DNA from: Rhabdothermincola sediminis
GTDB lineage: Bacteria > Actinomycetota > Acidimicrobiia > Acidimicrobiales > Acidimicrobilacustridaceae
Direction: 5' to 3'
Length of the DNA stretch: 64,000 nt
NCBI RefSeq assembly: GCF_014805525.1
Contig: NZ_JACFSZ010000002.1
Location: 124,001-188,000 of the forward strand
Shown: positions 1-9,077 of the stretch, piece by piece
How the letters are laid out: each line of letters starts with the position of its first letter
Numbering within the stretch: position 1 is the first letter of the stretch
Notes under the pieces: generated by a model
What the model was told of the DNA's origin: nothing
Seen by the model: only the letters and a program-made list of their open reading frames with translations
The model's database searches: none
Position numbers and translations under genes: made by a program

Positions 1-349
1 CGGTCATCTCGACGAGGTTGGCGGTACCACCGAGCCCCGCGTTGTTCATCATCACGTCGACGTGACCGAGCTCAGCCACCGCCACCTCGAACAGCCGCTG
101 CACGTCTTGCTCGACGGCCACGTTGCACACCACGGTGGGAGGGACTTCGCCGCTGACCTCTCCCAACCGCTCGGCAGCCTCCGCCAACCGGCGCTCGTGG
201 ATGTCACTGATGAGGACCCGGGCACCCTCCTCCGCACAGCGTTTGGCGACCGCGAACCCGATGCCGGTGCCAGCAGCCGCGGTCACCACTGCGGTCTTGC
301 CGTCGAGCAGGCCGTGGGCAGGGACGTACGGTGGCGGGGACGAGGGCAC
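1..349 (-). CDS. Short-chain dehydrogenase/reductase (SDR), N-terminal part only
   Basis: Partial gene: the start is in the window and the 3' end lies beyond base 1. The translation opens with a short leader, then DGKTAVVTAAAGTGIGFAVA, the Rossmann first strand and glycine motif (TGxxxGIG form) of classical SDRs. Further on come SDIHE (cofactor-specificity acidic region after strand 2) and NNAG, the conserved strand-4 motif. About 116 residues are visible. The GTG start lies just after the stop of the upstream acyl-CoA dehydrogenase, so the two are almost certainly co-transcribed. SDR enzymes in such clusters usually oxidise or reduce hydroxyacyl-CoA, steroid or alcohol intermediates; the substrate cannot be read from this fragment. 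Confidence 0.85.
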   Translation of the reverse strand, partial: MPSSPPPYVPAHGLLDGKTAVVTAAAGTGIGFAVAKRCAEEGARVLISDIHERRLAEAAERLGEVSGEVPPTVVCNVAVEQDVQRLFEVAVAELGHVDVMMNNAGLGGTANLVEMT

Positions 350-350
350 C

Positions 351-1538
351 TCAGCCGTTCACCTTCGGTTCAGGCGGGAGCCCGAGGGCACGCTCGCCGA
401 TGATGTTGCGCTGGATCTGGTTGGCGCCGCCGTAGATGGTGTCGGCCCGGCTGTAGAGGAAGAGCCGTTGCGCGGCCGTCGGCTCGAAGGGGGTGCTGGC
501 CGCGATCATGGCCTCGGGACCGAGCACGTCCACCGCCAGCTCGCCGAGATCCCGGTGCAGGCTGGCCCAGTAGAGCTTGGAGATGTAGGCGGGGCCGCTC
601 AGCTCGGGCCGGTCGGCCATGGTGAGCATGCGCAGGGTGTTGAGCCGCATGATCTCCAGCCGGCTCCACATCTCCGCCAGCCGTTGGCGGACCGCCGGAT
701 CGCCGGCTCGACCGTTGCGCCGGCAGGCCTCGAGGACCTCGCGGTACTCCCGCATGAACGCGAACTGCTGGCCGAGCGTCGACGCCCCCCGCTCGAAGGC
801 GAGGAGGCCCATCGCCACCTTCCAGCCGTTGTTCACCCCACCGACGACCAGATCGGCCGGCGTGGGGGTGTCCGAGAAGAAGACCTCGTTGAACTCCGAC
901 GAGCCGGTGATCTGCACGATCGGGCGGATCTCGATGCCCGGGGCGTCCATGGGGACCAGGAGGAAGGAGATGCCCCGATGCTTCGGCGCGTCGCGATCGG
1001 TGCGGGCCAGCACGAAGCACCAGTGCGCCCAGGTGGCGAGCGAGGTCCACACCTTCTGACCGTTGATGACCCAGCGGTCGCCGTCGAGCTCGGCGCGGGT
1101 CTGGATGTTGGCGAGGTCCGATCCCGCGTTCGGCTCCGAGTAGCCCTGGCACCACAGCTCCTGGCCGAGGCGGATCGGGGGGAGGAAGCGTCGTTGCTGC
1201 TCGGGTGTGCCGAAGTGGATCAGCGTCGGCCCGATGAGTCCTTCCCCGATGTGCCCGAGCCGTCCGGGGCCGCCCGCCCGCGCGTACTCCTCGAAGTAGA
1301 TGACCTGCTGATGGAGTGGCAGGCCGCGGCCACCGAACTCGGCCGGCCAGCCGACGCAGGTCCAGCCATCGGCGCCCAGCCGCTGCTCCCAGGCCAGCCG
1401 CTCTTCGAAGCAGGAGTGCTCGTCGCCGGGCCCGCCGCGCCCGCGGATCTCGGCGAACTCCCCGTGGAGCAGGTCGTCGAGGTACGAGCGCACCTCCTTG
1501 CGGAACCGCTCCTGCTCTGGGGTGAAGCTGAGGTCCAT
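351..1538 (-). CDS. Acyl-CoA dehydrogenase family protein (395 aa)
   Basis: FAD flavoenzyme that introduces an alpha-beta double bond into an acyl-CoA thioester. The N-terminus MDLSFTPEQERFRKEVRSYL is the typical helical start. The middle holds the flavin/substrate signature (WCQGYSEPNAGSDL) and the beta-domain segment GDRWVINGQKVWTS. The C-terminal part carries ADTIYGGANQIQRNIIGERALG, where ACADs bind FAD across the dimer. Length is usual for the family. It precedes the SDR and lies downstream of a MaoC hydratase, giving dehydrogenase, hydratase and hydroxyacyl dehydrogenase functions side by side as in a beta-oxidation module. The chain type (fatty acid, steroid side chain) cannot be decided from sequence alone. 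Confidence 0.93.
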   Translation of the reverse strand: MDLSFTPEQERFRKEVRSYLDDLLHGEFAEIRGRGGPGDEHSCFEERLAWEQRLGADGWTCVGWPAEFGGRGLPLHQQVIYFEEYARAGGPGRLGHIGEGLIGPTLIHFGTPEQQRRFLPPIRLGQELWCQGYSEPNAGSDLANIQTRAELDGDRWVINGQKVWTSLATWAHWCFVLARTDRDAPKHRGISFLLVPMDAPGIEIRPIVQITGSSEFNEVFFSDTPTPADLVVGGVNNGWKVAMGLLAFERGASTLGQQFAFMREYREVLEACRRNGRAGDPAVRQRLAEMWSRLEIMRLNTLRMLTMADRPELSGPAYISKLYWASLHRDLGELAVDVLGPEAMIAASTPFEPTAAQRLFLYSRADTIYGGANQIQRNIIGERALGLPPEPKVNG

Positions 1539-1599
1539 GGCAGCGCCGAGCCTACCTCTGACGACCCGTCAGATCCCAGGTGGCGCCACAGATCCGGAC

Positions 1600-1670
1600 C
1601 CCCTCCCCCGAACTGCTCAGCCTCACGTGGCCTCCGACCGCGAATCCATGAACAGTTCGTGGGGGGAGGG
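1600..1670. repeat. Palindromic intergenic repeat, copy 1 (imperfect)
   Basis: Left arm CCCTCCCCCGAACTGCTCA, right arm TGAACAGTTCG followed by a G-run, joined by a loop ending in CGCGAATCCA. It shares the core CGCGAATC..TGAACAGTT with copies near 32.8 kb and 63.9 kb. It lies between the MaoC stop and the acyl-CoA dehydrogenase start on the same strand, so it may act as a terminator or a REP-like structure. Confidence 0.7.
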
Positions 1671-1685
1671 AGTTCGTGGGGGGAG
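1654..1685. repeat. Tandem duplication of the repeat's right arm (period 17)
   Basis: AGTTCGTGGGGGGAG occurs at 1654-1668 and again at 1671-1685, directly abutting the MaoC stop codon. It looks like a local slippage duplication of the end of palindrome copy 1. Confidence 0.75.
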
Positions 1686-1688
1686 TCT

Positions 1689-2147
1689 TCAGACCAGGAA
1701 GCGGCTGAGGGACTCGATCACGCAGGCGGGCTTCTCGCCCCCCTCGATCTCGATGGTCACCAGGATCGTCGTCTGCACACCACCGGCGATCTCCTCCACC
1801 GCCACCAGCTCGGCGCCGGCCCGGATACGCGAGCCGACCTTGACCGGGGCCGGAAACCGCACCTTGTTGACCCCGTAGTTCACCCCCATCGAGATGCCAC
1901 GGACCTCCATGATCTGGGGAAGCAGGGCGTTCGACAGCGAGAGGGTCAGGTACCCGTGGGCGATCGTGGCGCCGAACGGGCCTGCCGCCGCCCGCTCGGG
2001 GTCCACGTGGATCCACTGGTGGTCACCGGTCGCCTCGGCGAACAGGTCGATGCGGTCCTGGGTGATCTCTAACCAGTCGCTGTAGCCGAGGTGCTGGCCG
2101 GCCGCGGCGCGCAGCGCGTCCAGCCCGTCGAAGGTCGTCCGTGCCAT
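1689..2147 (-). CDS. MaoC family (R)-hydratase (152 aa)
   Basis: Hot-dog-fold enoyl-CoA hydratase that adds water to a trans-2-enoyl-CoA. The hydratase-2 signature is clear: residues WLEITQDRIDLFAEATGDHQWIH contain the catalytic Asp/His pair (ATGDHQWIH), followed by PFGATIAHGYLTLSL, the overhang and substrate channel. The ATG at 2147 (MARTTFDGL) is preferred to an upstream frame extension because it matches the family N-terminus. It is co-directional with the acyl-CoA dehydrogenase downstream and divergent from the thiolase-like gene, so it probably supplies the hydration step of the same pathway. Confidence 0.92.
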   Translation of the reverse strand: MARTTFDGLDALRAAAGQHLGYSDWLEITQDRIDLFAEATGDHQWIHVDPERAAAGPFGATIAHGYLTLSLSNALLPQIMEVRGISMGVNYGVNKVRFPAPVKVGSRIRAGAELVAVEEIAGGVQTTILVTIEIEGGEKPACVIESLSRFLV

Positions 2148-2202
2148 GGGCGAGATCATCGCGCTCCCGGCAGGCAGGCCCGGCACCTGTCTCCGGCGGA
2201 CC

Positions 2203-2216
2203 TGACATCCGTGTCA
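2203..2216. promoter_or_regulatory. Inverted repeat in the MaoC/thiolase-like divergent promoter
   Basis: TGACATCCGTGTCA: 5-bp arms with a 4-bp spacer, between the divergent starts at 2147 and 2265. Size and position fit a TetR-type operator, but the arms are short. Confidence 0.4.
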
Positions 2217-2264
2217 TAGTCTGTCGCCCGGGCCGTACGGCCACCGCCGAGACGAGGAGGACGG

Positions 2265-3413
2265 ATGACCCGACGGGTCGCCATCGTGGGCGTCGCGCTG
2301 TCAGACACCGGGCGTGTCGACGACCGCACCAACTGGGAACTGCACGGCCAGGCCGTCCGCCGGGCCATCGCCGATGCGGGGCTGGCCAAGGAGGACATCG
2401 ACGGGCTGGCGTCCAACGGCATCGGCACCCTGCAACCGATCGAGCTGGCCGAGTACCTGGGCCTGCGGCCCACGTGGGTCGACTCCACCCAGGTGGGCGG
2501 GGGCACGTGGGAGGTCATGGCCGGTCACGCCGCGGACGCCATCGCCCAAGGACATGCCGAGGTGGTGGCCCTGGTGTACGGCTCCACCACCCGGGCCGAC
2601 CTCAAGAAGCGGCTGCGAACGGCGAACCTATCCTTCGGCGGCCGCGGCCCCATCCAGTTCGAGGTGCCCTACGGGCACACGCTGATCGCCAAGTACGCCA
2701 TGGCCGCCCGTCGGCACATGCACGAGTACGGCACCACCGTCGAGCAGCTCGCGGAGGTGGCGGTCTCGGCTCGCTACAACGCGCAGTTCAACCCCGACGC
2801 GTACTACCGGGATCCGATCACGGTCGACGACGTGCTCAACAGCGAGATGATCGCCGACCCGTACACCAAGCTGCAGTGCTGCATCCGATCAGACGGGGGA
2901 TGCGCGGTGATCCTCGCCGCCGAGGATCGGGTGCCTGACACCGCGAAGGCGCCGGTGTGGATCCTCGGCCACGGTCAGCACGTCTCGCACACCACCATGA
3001 GCGAGTGGCCCGACTTCACGGTCTCGCCGGCCGCGATCGCCGGCAAGGCAGCATTCGAGCGGGCAGGGGTCACGCCCGAGGAGATCAACGTCTGCACGAT
3101 CTACGACGCGTTCACCTACATGGTGCTCGTAACCCTCGAGGATCTCGGGTTCTGCGGGAAGGGCGAAGGTGGGGCCTTGGCAGAGAGCGGTGCGCTCCGC
3201 CTCGGTGGCTCGTTGCCGACCAACCCGGACGGCGGCGGGCTCTCGGCATGCCATCCCGGCATGCGCGGCCTGTTCCTCCTGGTCGAAGCGACCCGCCAGC
3301 TCCGCCAGGAGCACCCCCCCGAGCGCCTCGTGCCTGATGCCAAGCTGGCTTGTGTGAGTGGCACCGGCGGCTGGTTCTGCTCCAACGGCACGCTGATCCT
3401 CGGCGTCGAGTGA
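2265..3413 (+). CDS. Thiolase-like lipid-transfer protein (Ltp2/SCP-x type, 382 aa)
   Basis: Thiolase-superfamily protein beginning RRVAIVGVALSDTGR, with the C-terminal LSACHPGMRG segment that supplies the family's catalytic-like His. The position that carries the nucleophilic Cys in true thiolases is QVGGGTWEVMAG here (about residues 77-87), with no Cys. That is the pattern of lipid-transfer proteins such as Ltp2, which act as retro-aldolases in actinobacterial steroid side-chain degradation together with a DUF35 (OB-fold) partner. No DUF35 gene is adjacent. It starts an apparent operon with the acyl-CoA ligase 34 bp downstream. ATG start follows an AGACGAGGAGG Shine-Dalgarno. Aldolase or CoA-thioester function is inferred, not shown. 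Confidence 0.85.
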   Translation: MTRRVAIVGVALSDTGRVDDRTNWELHGQAVRRAIADAGLAKEDIDGLASNGIGTLQPIELAEYLGLRPTWVDSTQVGGGTWEVMAGHAADAIAQGHAEVVALVYGSTTRADLKKRLRTANLSFGGRGPIQFEVPYGHTLIAKYAMAARRHMHEYGTTVEQLAEVAVSARYNAQFNPDAYYRDPITVDDVLNSEMIADPYTKLQCCIRSDGGCAVILAAEDRVPDTAKAPVWILGHGQHVSHTTMSEWPDFTVSPAAIAGKAAFERAGVTPEEINVCTIYDAFTYMVLVTLEDLGFCGKGEGGALAESGALRLGGSLPTNPDGGGLSACHPGMRGLFLLVEATRQLRQEHPPERLVPDAKLACVSGTGGWFCSNGTLILGVE

Positions 3414-3447
3414 TCCCCCGGCGGGCCATCGGCTACAACTGCTGCCC

Positions 3448-4908
3448 GTGCTCCGGGAGATCGTGCGGGCGGCAGGCGCCCGTTTCGGCGAGCTCGCCGC
3501 CTTCGTGAGACCCGATGGCTCGGCCCTCACCTATGCCGGGCTCGATCACCGCTCCGACTCGCTCGCCGCGGGCCTCCACGCGGCCGGCATCGGCGAGGGC
3601 GACGTGGTGGCGCTCACCCTCCCCTCGGACGTCGACTACGTGATCGCCTACACCGCCGCGACCAAGGTCGGCGCCATCACCGCCGGGGTCAACCCCCGCC
3701 TCACCGCCGCCGAGCGCGATCGGGTGCTGGCCGTCGCGGAGCCCCGCATCGTCCTGGCCGAGGGTGACGTCGATCGGCTCTCGCGACCCGGCAACCCGGT
3801 GCCCGCACTCGATCCGGATCCTGAGCGGGTCGTCGCCATCGTGTTCACCTCCGGCACCACCGGCACCCCGAAAGGCGCGGTGTTCGGTGAGCGGGAGCTC
3901 GACGCGATCGCCCGCAGCGACGTGCCCGGCTGGGACGATCCCCAGACCTGGGGAGGGGGCGGCCATCAGGTCGCCGCCACCCAGTTCGCACACGTGGGGT
4001 TCATGACCAAGCTCCCCTGGTACCTGCGGCTCGGCACCACCACCCACCTCCTCGAACGCTGGCGGGCCGCGGACGTCCTGCGCCTGGTGAGTGAGCACCG
4101 GATGACCAGCATCGGCGGGGTGGCGCCGCAGCTCGCGCTGCTGCTGCGACACCCCGACTTCGAATCCTTCGATCTGTCGTCGGTGCAGACGATCGTCATG
4201 GGTGGAGCCTTCTCGCCACCGGCGCTGGTGGAGGAGGCCAGACGGCGGATCGGCGCCAGCTACTCGATCCGCTATTCGTCGACCGAGTCGGGTGGGGTGG
4301 GCACGGGCACGGGGTTCGACGCCGACGACCAGGAGGCCCTCCACACCGTGGGCCGCCCCCGCCGCTCGGTCGAGCTCGAGATCCGCTCGGACGACGGACG
4401 GGTCCTCCCATCGGGCGAGGTGGGCGAGGTGTATCTGCGCTCACCGTGCATGATGCGGGGCTACTGGCGCGACCCGGATGCCACCGCGGCCACCATCGTC
4501 GACGGATGGCTGCGCACTGGCGACCTCGGCTGGCTGGACGAGCGCGGTTGCCTGCATCTGGCGGGTCGCAAGAAGGAGATGTACATCCGGGGCGGCTACA
4601 ACGTGTACCCGGTGGAGGTGGAGGGGGTGCTCGCCTCCCACCCGGAGGTCGCCGAGGTGGCCGTGGCCCCGGCCCCCGACCCCGTCATGGGCGAGTTCGG
4701 CGTGGCCGTGGTGGTGCCCCGGAATCCCGAGCGCCCACCCACCCTCCGGGAGCTGCAGGCCTTCGCTGGACGGCAGCTCGCCAGCTACAAGCTGCCCGAG
4801 GCGATCCAGATCGTGGAGGAGCTGCCACTCACCGCCATGCAGAAGCTCGACCGGCAGGCGCTCGCACACCGGGTGGCGGGCCTCACCCGCGACCGCCATG
4901 CGCCGTGA
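3448..4908 (+). CDS. AMP-dependent acyl-CoA synthetase/ligase (486 aa)
   Basis: ANL-superfamily enzyme that activates a carboxylate to acyl-AMP and then acyl-CoA. The P-loop-like motif FTSGTTGTPKGAV is at about residues 131-143. The motif RTGDLGWLDERGCLHLAGRKK marks the hinge region, and GGYNVYPVEVEGVLASHP starts the mobile C-terminal domain. The catalytic C-terminal lysine is in TAMQKLDR. GTG start. It follows the thiolase-like gene on the same strand, consistent with activation of a fatty, steroid-derived or aromatic acid. The domain is slightly short for a fatty acyl-CoA ligase but complete. Confidence 0.92.
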   Translation: MLREIVRAAGARFGELAAFVRPDGSALTYAGLDHRSDSLAAGLHAAGIGEGDVVALTLPSDVDYVIAYTAATKVGAITAGVNPRLTAAERDRVLAVAEPRIVLAEGDVDRLSRPGNPVPALDPDPERVVAIVFTSGTTGTPKGAVFGERELDAIARSDVPGWDDPQTWGGGGHQVAATQFAHVGFMTKLPWYLRLGTTTHLLERWRAADVLRLVSEHRMTSIGGVAPQLALLLRHPDFESFDLSSVQTIVMGGAFSPPALVEEARRRIGASYSIRYSSTESGGVGTGTGFDADDQEALHTVGRPRRSVELEIRSDDGRVLPSGEVGEVYLRSPCMMRGYWRDPDATAATIVDGWLRTGDLGWLDERGCLHLAGRKKEMYIRGGYNVYPVEVEGVLASHPEVAEVAVAPAPDPVMGEFGVAVVVPRNPERPPTLRELQAFAGRQLASYKLPEAIQIVEELPLTAMQKLDRQALAHRVAGLTRDRHAP

Positions 4909-4954
4909 CCGCCGGAGCGGGCGTGCGACCGACAGAGCTCGCCGGCACGCCAGA

Positions 4955-6271
4955 ATGGTGAGCGCTGTGCCCTCCGTCCCCCCGACCCGCAGATCTCCCG
5001 CGCTCCTGCTGGCTGCGATCCTGGCGTCGTTGAGCCTGCTCTCCGCGGCCTGTAGCGAGGCCGCGGGTCGAGGCGGGTCCTCCGGCGGCGCGAGCGGGGA
5101 GCAGGCCGCGGCGAACAGCTCTGACGCCCCGCCCGACCAGGGCCCCGATCCGCTCCCCGATCCCGGGGTGGCTCCCGGGGAGTGCAAGCAGGTCACCTAC
5201 ACTCCGCCCTCCGCGGCGCAGGCCTTTCAGGGCGAGCTGTGCCGACCCGAGAAAGACCAGCGCGACGTGGCGGTGATGGTCGTCCACGGGGGCAGCGGCG
5301 TGAGCGGTGGACCGACCGGAATGCGCCCCTGGGCCAGCCGGTTGCTCGCCGAGGGCTACGTGGTGCTCATGCCCGCCTACCACCTCTTCACACCCGGCGG
5401 CGAGCGTCCGGTGTTCCCCCGCCCCGAGCAGAACATCAAGGCTGCGGTGCAGTACCTGCGAGGGATCGCGAACGCCACCGGCATCCGCCGGGAGCGCATC
5501 GTCGTGCAGGGTATGTCGGCCGGGGCCCGCCTGGGATCGGTCGCCTACACCCACCCGGATGAGCCGTACTTCCAGGGGCCCGAGCTGTGGCCCGACATCT
5601 CCGACGAGGTGAACGGGTTCATCGGCTTCTACCACACCTACGACGGCTCGATGCAGTACTCGACCCAGTACTACGGAGGTCCCGACGACAGCAAGGATCC
5701 CCAGGTGCGAGACCGTTGGGATCACGCCGACGCGATGGCCAGCGCGAGCGCGGCACGAGGCCCGGCCCTGTTCATCACCGGCGACCGGGACTGGAACCTC
5801 ATCATCGAGCACCAGAACGAGTTTGCCGAACGGCTCCGCTCCGCTGGGCAGCAGGCGACCACCGTGGTGATCAAGGGCGGTAGCCACGGGTTCGACTCGA
5901 GTGGCGGCAAGCGGCTGAGCAGGCTGGGCGAGCAGGCTGCATCGGAGGTGCTCCGATGGCTGAACGACCGCTTCCCCCAACGGCCGCCGCGGCCAGCGGA
6001 GGCGTCGTCGATCGACCTGGCCAGCGCCCCGAACTACACCGGTGGACCCCCACCGACCTTCGAGCAGCGCCGGCGGCTGACCCGACCCACGACGACCACG
6101 ACCGCCTCGGCGGGTGGCACGACCACCGTGCCGTCGACCACCACGTCGTCCAGCACGATCCCTCCGCCGCCGACCACCGTGACGACCATCGAGGCCACCA
6201 CGACCACGACACTCGAGCCGCCCACGACGGTCACCACGGCCCCGGCGATCGAGACCGGCAGCGGCGGCTGA
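4955..6271 (+). CDS. Secreted lipoprotein alpha/beta-hydrolase with Thr/Pro-rich tail (438 aa)
   Basis: N-terminal signal with lipobox LLSAAC (Cys33), then a Gly/Ser/Ala linker. The hydrolase core has the oxyanion HGG (about 111-113), the nucleophile elbow GMSAG (Ser188), a likely acid Asp in TGDRDW (about 277-279) and the catalytic His in GGSHGF (His311): a full esterase/BD-FAE-like triad. About 100 C-terminal residues are low-complexity Thr/Pro/Ser (TTTTTA, TTTVPSTTTSSS), probably a wall-spanning or glycosylated stalk. Start ATG 4955; GTG 4958 and GTG 4967 are alternatives. It likely acts on the outer face of the membrane. Substrate unknown. Confidence 0.85.
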   Translation: MVSAVPSVPPTRRSPALLLAAILASLSLLSAACSEAAGRGGSSGGASGEQAAANSSDAPPDQGPDPLPDPGVAPGECKQVTYTPPSAAQAFQGELCRPEKDQRDVAVMVVHGGSGVSGGPTGMRPWASRLLAEGYVVLMPAYHLFTPGGERPVFPRPEQNIKAAVQYLRGIANATGIRRERIVVQGMSAGARLGSVAYTHPDEPYFQGPELWPDISDEVNGFIGFYHTYDGSMQYSTQYYGGPDDSKDPQVRDRWDHADAMASASAARGPALFITGDRDWNLIIEHQNEFAERLRSAGQQATTVVIKGGSHGFDSSGGKRLSRLGEQAASEVLRWLNDRFPQRPPRPAEASSIDLASAPNYTGGPPPTFEQRRRLTRPTTTTTASAGGTTTVPSTTTSSSTIPPPPTTVTTIEATTTTTLEPPTTVTTAPAIETGSGG

Positions 6272-6299
6272 CCGGCCTCACGGGCCACCAGCCGGGTCG

Positions 6300-7250
6300 T
6301 CAAGGCGAGCGCGTCGCCAGGTGCTGGCGCAGCGCGGCCATCTCCGCGAACACCCGGCCCGCGTCGACCGGCGCATCCCAAGGCTCGCCACGAAGCTCGC
6401 GGTAGGCGCGATCGACCTGGAAGGCGAGCCGCTCCGGTTCGCTCCACCCGAGGTAGGGGCCGAGCTCGATGCGCTTGGCCGCCTCCAGGGGTGGCAGACC
6501 CTGGTCGAAGGAGCGCCGGGCCTCGCCGTGGACGTAGGCCAGGTACTCCCGCTGCTGGCGGAGCGAGGACACGTCTCCCAGCGGTCCGTGCCCGGGCACC
6601 ACCACCGCTGGTTCGAGCGCCTCCAGACGCTCCAGCGCGGCGATCCAGCCGGCGAACGTGCCCTCCCAGCCGATCGGGGTGCAGCGGTTGAACAGGATGT
6701 CGCCGGTGAACACCACCCCCTCCTCGGCAAGGTACACGACCACATCGCCCGCGGTGTGCGCCGGCCCCACGTAGAGGAGATGGGCCACGGTGCCGCCGAG
6801 GTCGAGTTCGGTGTCGCGGTCGATGATCGTCGTGGGTGGGGCGGGATCGATCCCCCGGAAGTCGAACCGCCGCAGGGCTCGAACGAACTCGGCCATCGGG
6901 CCGAGGCTGGCGTCGTCCGCGTCGCACAGCGAGACGAAGGTCTCCGGTCGGACGTCTCGGACCATCCAGGCCGCGCACAGCCGGTGCCCGATGATCTCCG
7001 TGCCGAGCTGCGCGAGGAGCTGGTTGCCCCAGCAGTGGTCGCCGTTGTGATGGGTGTTGACCAGCCGACGCGGCGGGCGCGGGTCGATCGAGCCGTAGAG
7101 CGCGAGGAGCTGCCGGGTGCGGGGCAAGTCCCAGAAGGTGTCGACGACGAGCCCGCCGCCCCGGTCGACGAATCCGCTGTTGCTGTAGCCGAGACCTTCG
7201 TCGGGCTGCAGGCAGGCGTGCACGTGGGGTGCCACCTCGACGAGCTCCAC
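6300..7250 (-). CDS. Metallo-beta-lactamase-fold hydrolase (316 aa)
   Basis: MBL-fold hydrolase with the zinc motif THHNGDHCWGN (HxHxDH variant, here HHNGDH), later GPAHTAGD and a C-terminal VVPGHGPLGD. A long C-terminal helical region follows. It probably hydrolyses a thioester, lactone or similar small substrate in the cytoplasm. GTG 7250 (VELVEVAPHVHAC) is chosen because the fold begins there. Starts up to 7349 would leave only 14 bp before the divergent binding-protein gene, too little for two promoters. Confidence 0.85.
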   Translation of the reverse strand: MELVEVAPHVHACLQPDEGLGYSNSGFVDRGGGLVVDTFWDLPRTRQLLALYGSIDPRPPRRLVNTHHNGDHCWGNQLLAQLGTEIIGHRLCAAWMVRDVRPETFVSLCDADDASLGPMAEFVRALRRFDFRGIDPAPPTTIIDRDTELDLGGTVAHLLYVGPAHTAGDVVVYLAEEGVVFTGDILFNRCTPIGWEGTFAGWIAALERLEALEPAVVVPGHGPLGDVSSLRQQREYLAYVHGEARRSFDQGLPPLEAAKRIELGPYLGWSEPERLAFQVDRAYRELRGEPWDAPVDAGRVFAEMAALRQHLATRSP

Positions 7251-7363
7251 GATCGCCGAGCCTAGGGATCGGGAGGCTGCGGTGCCCGACGCGTGACCTG
7301 GCAGGACCACGGGCATCCCCCTAGCGTGGAGCGATCCCGGCACCGTCATCAGTGGGGAGAAGG

Positions 7364-9025
7364 ATGAGCGACGCTGGCCCGACCCGACCCGGCCCGATCG
7401 TCATGGTCGTCTTGATGGCCACAGCCGTGGTCGCGGCGGCCTGCGGGTCAGCGGGCGGGACGCCCCGGACCGAGCAGCTCCAGAACACCGGCGTCATCGA
7501 GGACGACGGCACGGCCGTCCCCGGCGGGCAGATCGTCTACGGCATCGAAGCCGAGTCCGACGGCTGGAACCCGTCGAACAGCAAGTGGGGCCCGGCAGGG
7601 CTCCAGGTCGCTCGGACCTTCTTCGACACCCTCGCCGCCTACGACGCGAACGGCCACGCGCAGCCCGATCTCGCCGAGGCACTCGTCCCGAACGACACCT
7701 ACACGGAATGGACCATCCGCCTACGCCCCGGTGTCAGGTTGCACAACGGCAGAAGGGTCGACGCGGCCCTGGTCAAGGAGAACTTCGACTTCCTCAAGTC
7801 CTCGGTGCTCACCTCCGCGCCGTTCGAGCCGATCGAGTCGTTCGAGGTCCGCGGCCCGCTCGAGGTGCTGGTGCACATGAAGCGACCGTGGGTGAACTAC
7901 CCCTACGCCCTCACCACCCAGATCGGGGTGGTCGCCGACCCGGACTGGCTTCGCAGCGGGTCGAAGACCGACCCTGTCGGCACCGGTGCCTTCGTGTTCA
8001 AAGAGTGGGTGCCCGATGCGCGGCTGATCGTGGAGCGGAACCCGGACTACTGGCGGGTGGACCCCTCCGGCACCCGCTACCCCTACCTGGACCGCATCGA
8101 GTTCCGCCCGCTCTCCGACAACGATTCGCGAGCTGCGAGCCTCGAAGCCGGCAACATCGACATCATGCAGGCCGCCACCGCTCGCCAGCTCGAGCATTTC
8201 GCCGAACTGGGCGAGCAGGGCAAGTTCCAGGTCTTCAACGACGTCAGCGGTGAGACGGCCGAGGTGTTCATCCAGCTCAACACCATGGCTCCGCCGTTCA
8301 ACGACCTGGAGGCCCGCCGGGCTCTGGCCCTCGCGACCGACGCACAGGCCTTCGTGAACACTCTCCACGACGGCTTCTACGAGGTCGCCCGCGGCCCGTT
8401 CTCACCCGGCTCCCCGTGGTACACGGAGACCGACCACCCCAGCTACGACCTCTCGTCCGCGAAGAAGGCGGCCCAGGAGGTCAAGGCACGCCACGACGGC
8501 CGCTTCTCGTTCAAGATCCTCGGCGGCGGGGACGCCTCCTCCCTGAGCGCCCTCCAGCTCCTGGAGAGCCAATGGGAGCAAGCGGGCATCGACGTGCAGA
8601 TCGAGCCGATCGAGCAGGCGCAGCTCATCACCAACGTCGCCACGGGCAACTACCAGGCGACGATCTGGCGGCAGTTCGATTCGCCTCACCCGATCGGCGA
8701 CTCCGTCTGGTGGCACCCGAACACGGCCAAACCGATCCCCGAGGTCGCGCTGAACTTCGCCCGCAACCGCGACGAGCGGATCGGTGCCGCACTCGACGAT
8801 GCCCGGGAGACCACCGACCCGGCTCGCGAGAAGGAGCTCTACCAGCAGGTGCAGCGGTACCTCGCCGAGGATCTCCCCTACATCTGGCTCTACCACGCGC
8901 AGATCTCCATCGTGGCCAGCAACCGGCTGGTCAACGTGGTGAACTACCGGCTGCCGGGAGGCCAGAAGGGCATCGAGCTGCTCGGCGGGAGCCATCCGCT
9001 GTGGCAGGTCTGGCTGCGAAGTTGA
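7364..9025 (+). CDS. ABC transporter substrate-binding lipoprotein, peptide/nickel type (553 aa)
   Basis: SBP_bac_5 family extracellular binding lipoprotein. The signal peptide ends in lipobox VAAAC (Cys27). The mature protein shows family landmarks: GGQIVYGIEAESDGWNPSNS at the start of domain I, WTIRLRPGVRLHNGRRVDA, PVGTGAFVFKEW and YWRVDPSG. ATG 7364 has a GGAGAAGG ribosome site, so it is preferred to GTG 7352. No permease or ATPase genes are adjacent: it is an orphan receptor whose transporter must lie elsewhere. Ligand (oligopeptide, opine, other) unknown. Confidence 0.9.
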   Translation: MSDAGPTRPGPIVMVVLMATAVVAAACGSAGGTPRTEQLQNTGVIEDDGTAVPGGQIVYGIEAESDGWNPSNSKWGPAGLQVARTFFDTLAAYDANGHAQPDLAEALVPNDTYTEWTIRLRPGVRLHNGRRVDAALVKENFDFLKSSVLTSAPFEPIESFEVRGPLEVLVHMKRPWVNYPYALTTQIGVVADPDWLRSGSKTDPVGTGAFVFKEWVPDARLIVERNPDYWRVDPSGTRYPYLDRIEFRPLSDNDSRAASLEAGNIDIMQAATARQLEHFAELGEQGKFQVFNDVSGETAEVFIQLNTMAPPFNDLEARRALALATDAQAFVNTLHDGFYEVARGPFSPGSPWYTETDHPSYDLSSAKKAAQEVKARHDGRFSFKILGGGDASSLSALQLLESQWEQAGIDVQIEPIEQAQLITNVATGNYQATIWRQFDSPHPIGDSVWWHPNTAKPIPEVALNFARNRDERIGAALDDARETTDPAREKELYQQVQRYLAEDLPYIWLYHAQISIVASNRLVNVVNYRLPGGQKGIELLGGSHPLWQVWLRS

Positions 9026-9077
9026 CCGCTCGTGCGCCAGACTCGGCGCGACCCGTCGGCGCGTTCGAGGAGGGACC

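Noticed and set aside
6060-6250. ACC/ACG-rich run near 6.1-6.2 kb as a microsatellite
   Set aside because: It is in frame and codes for the Thr/Pro tail of the lipoprotein hydrolase.
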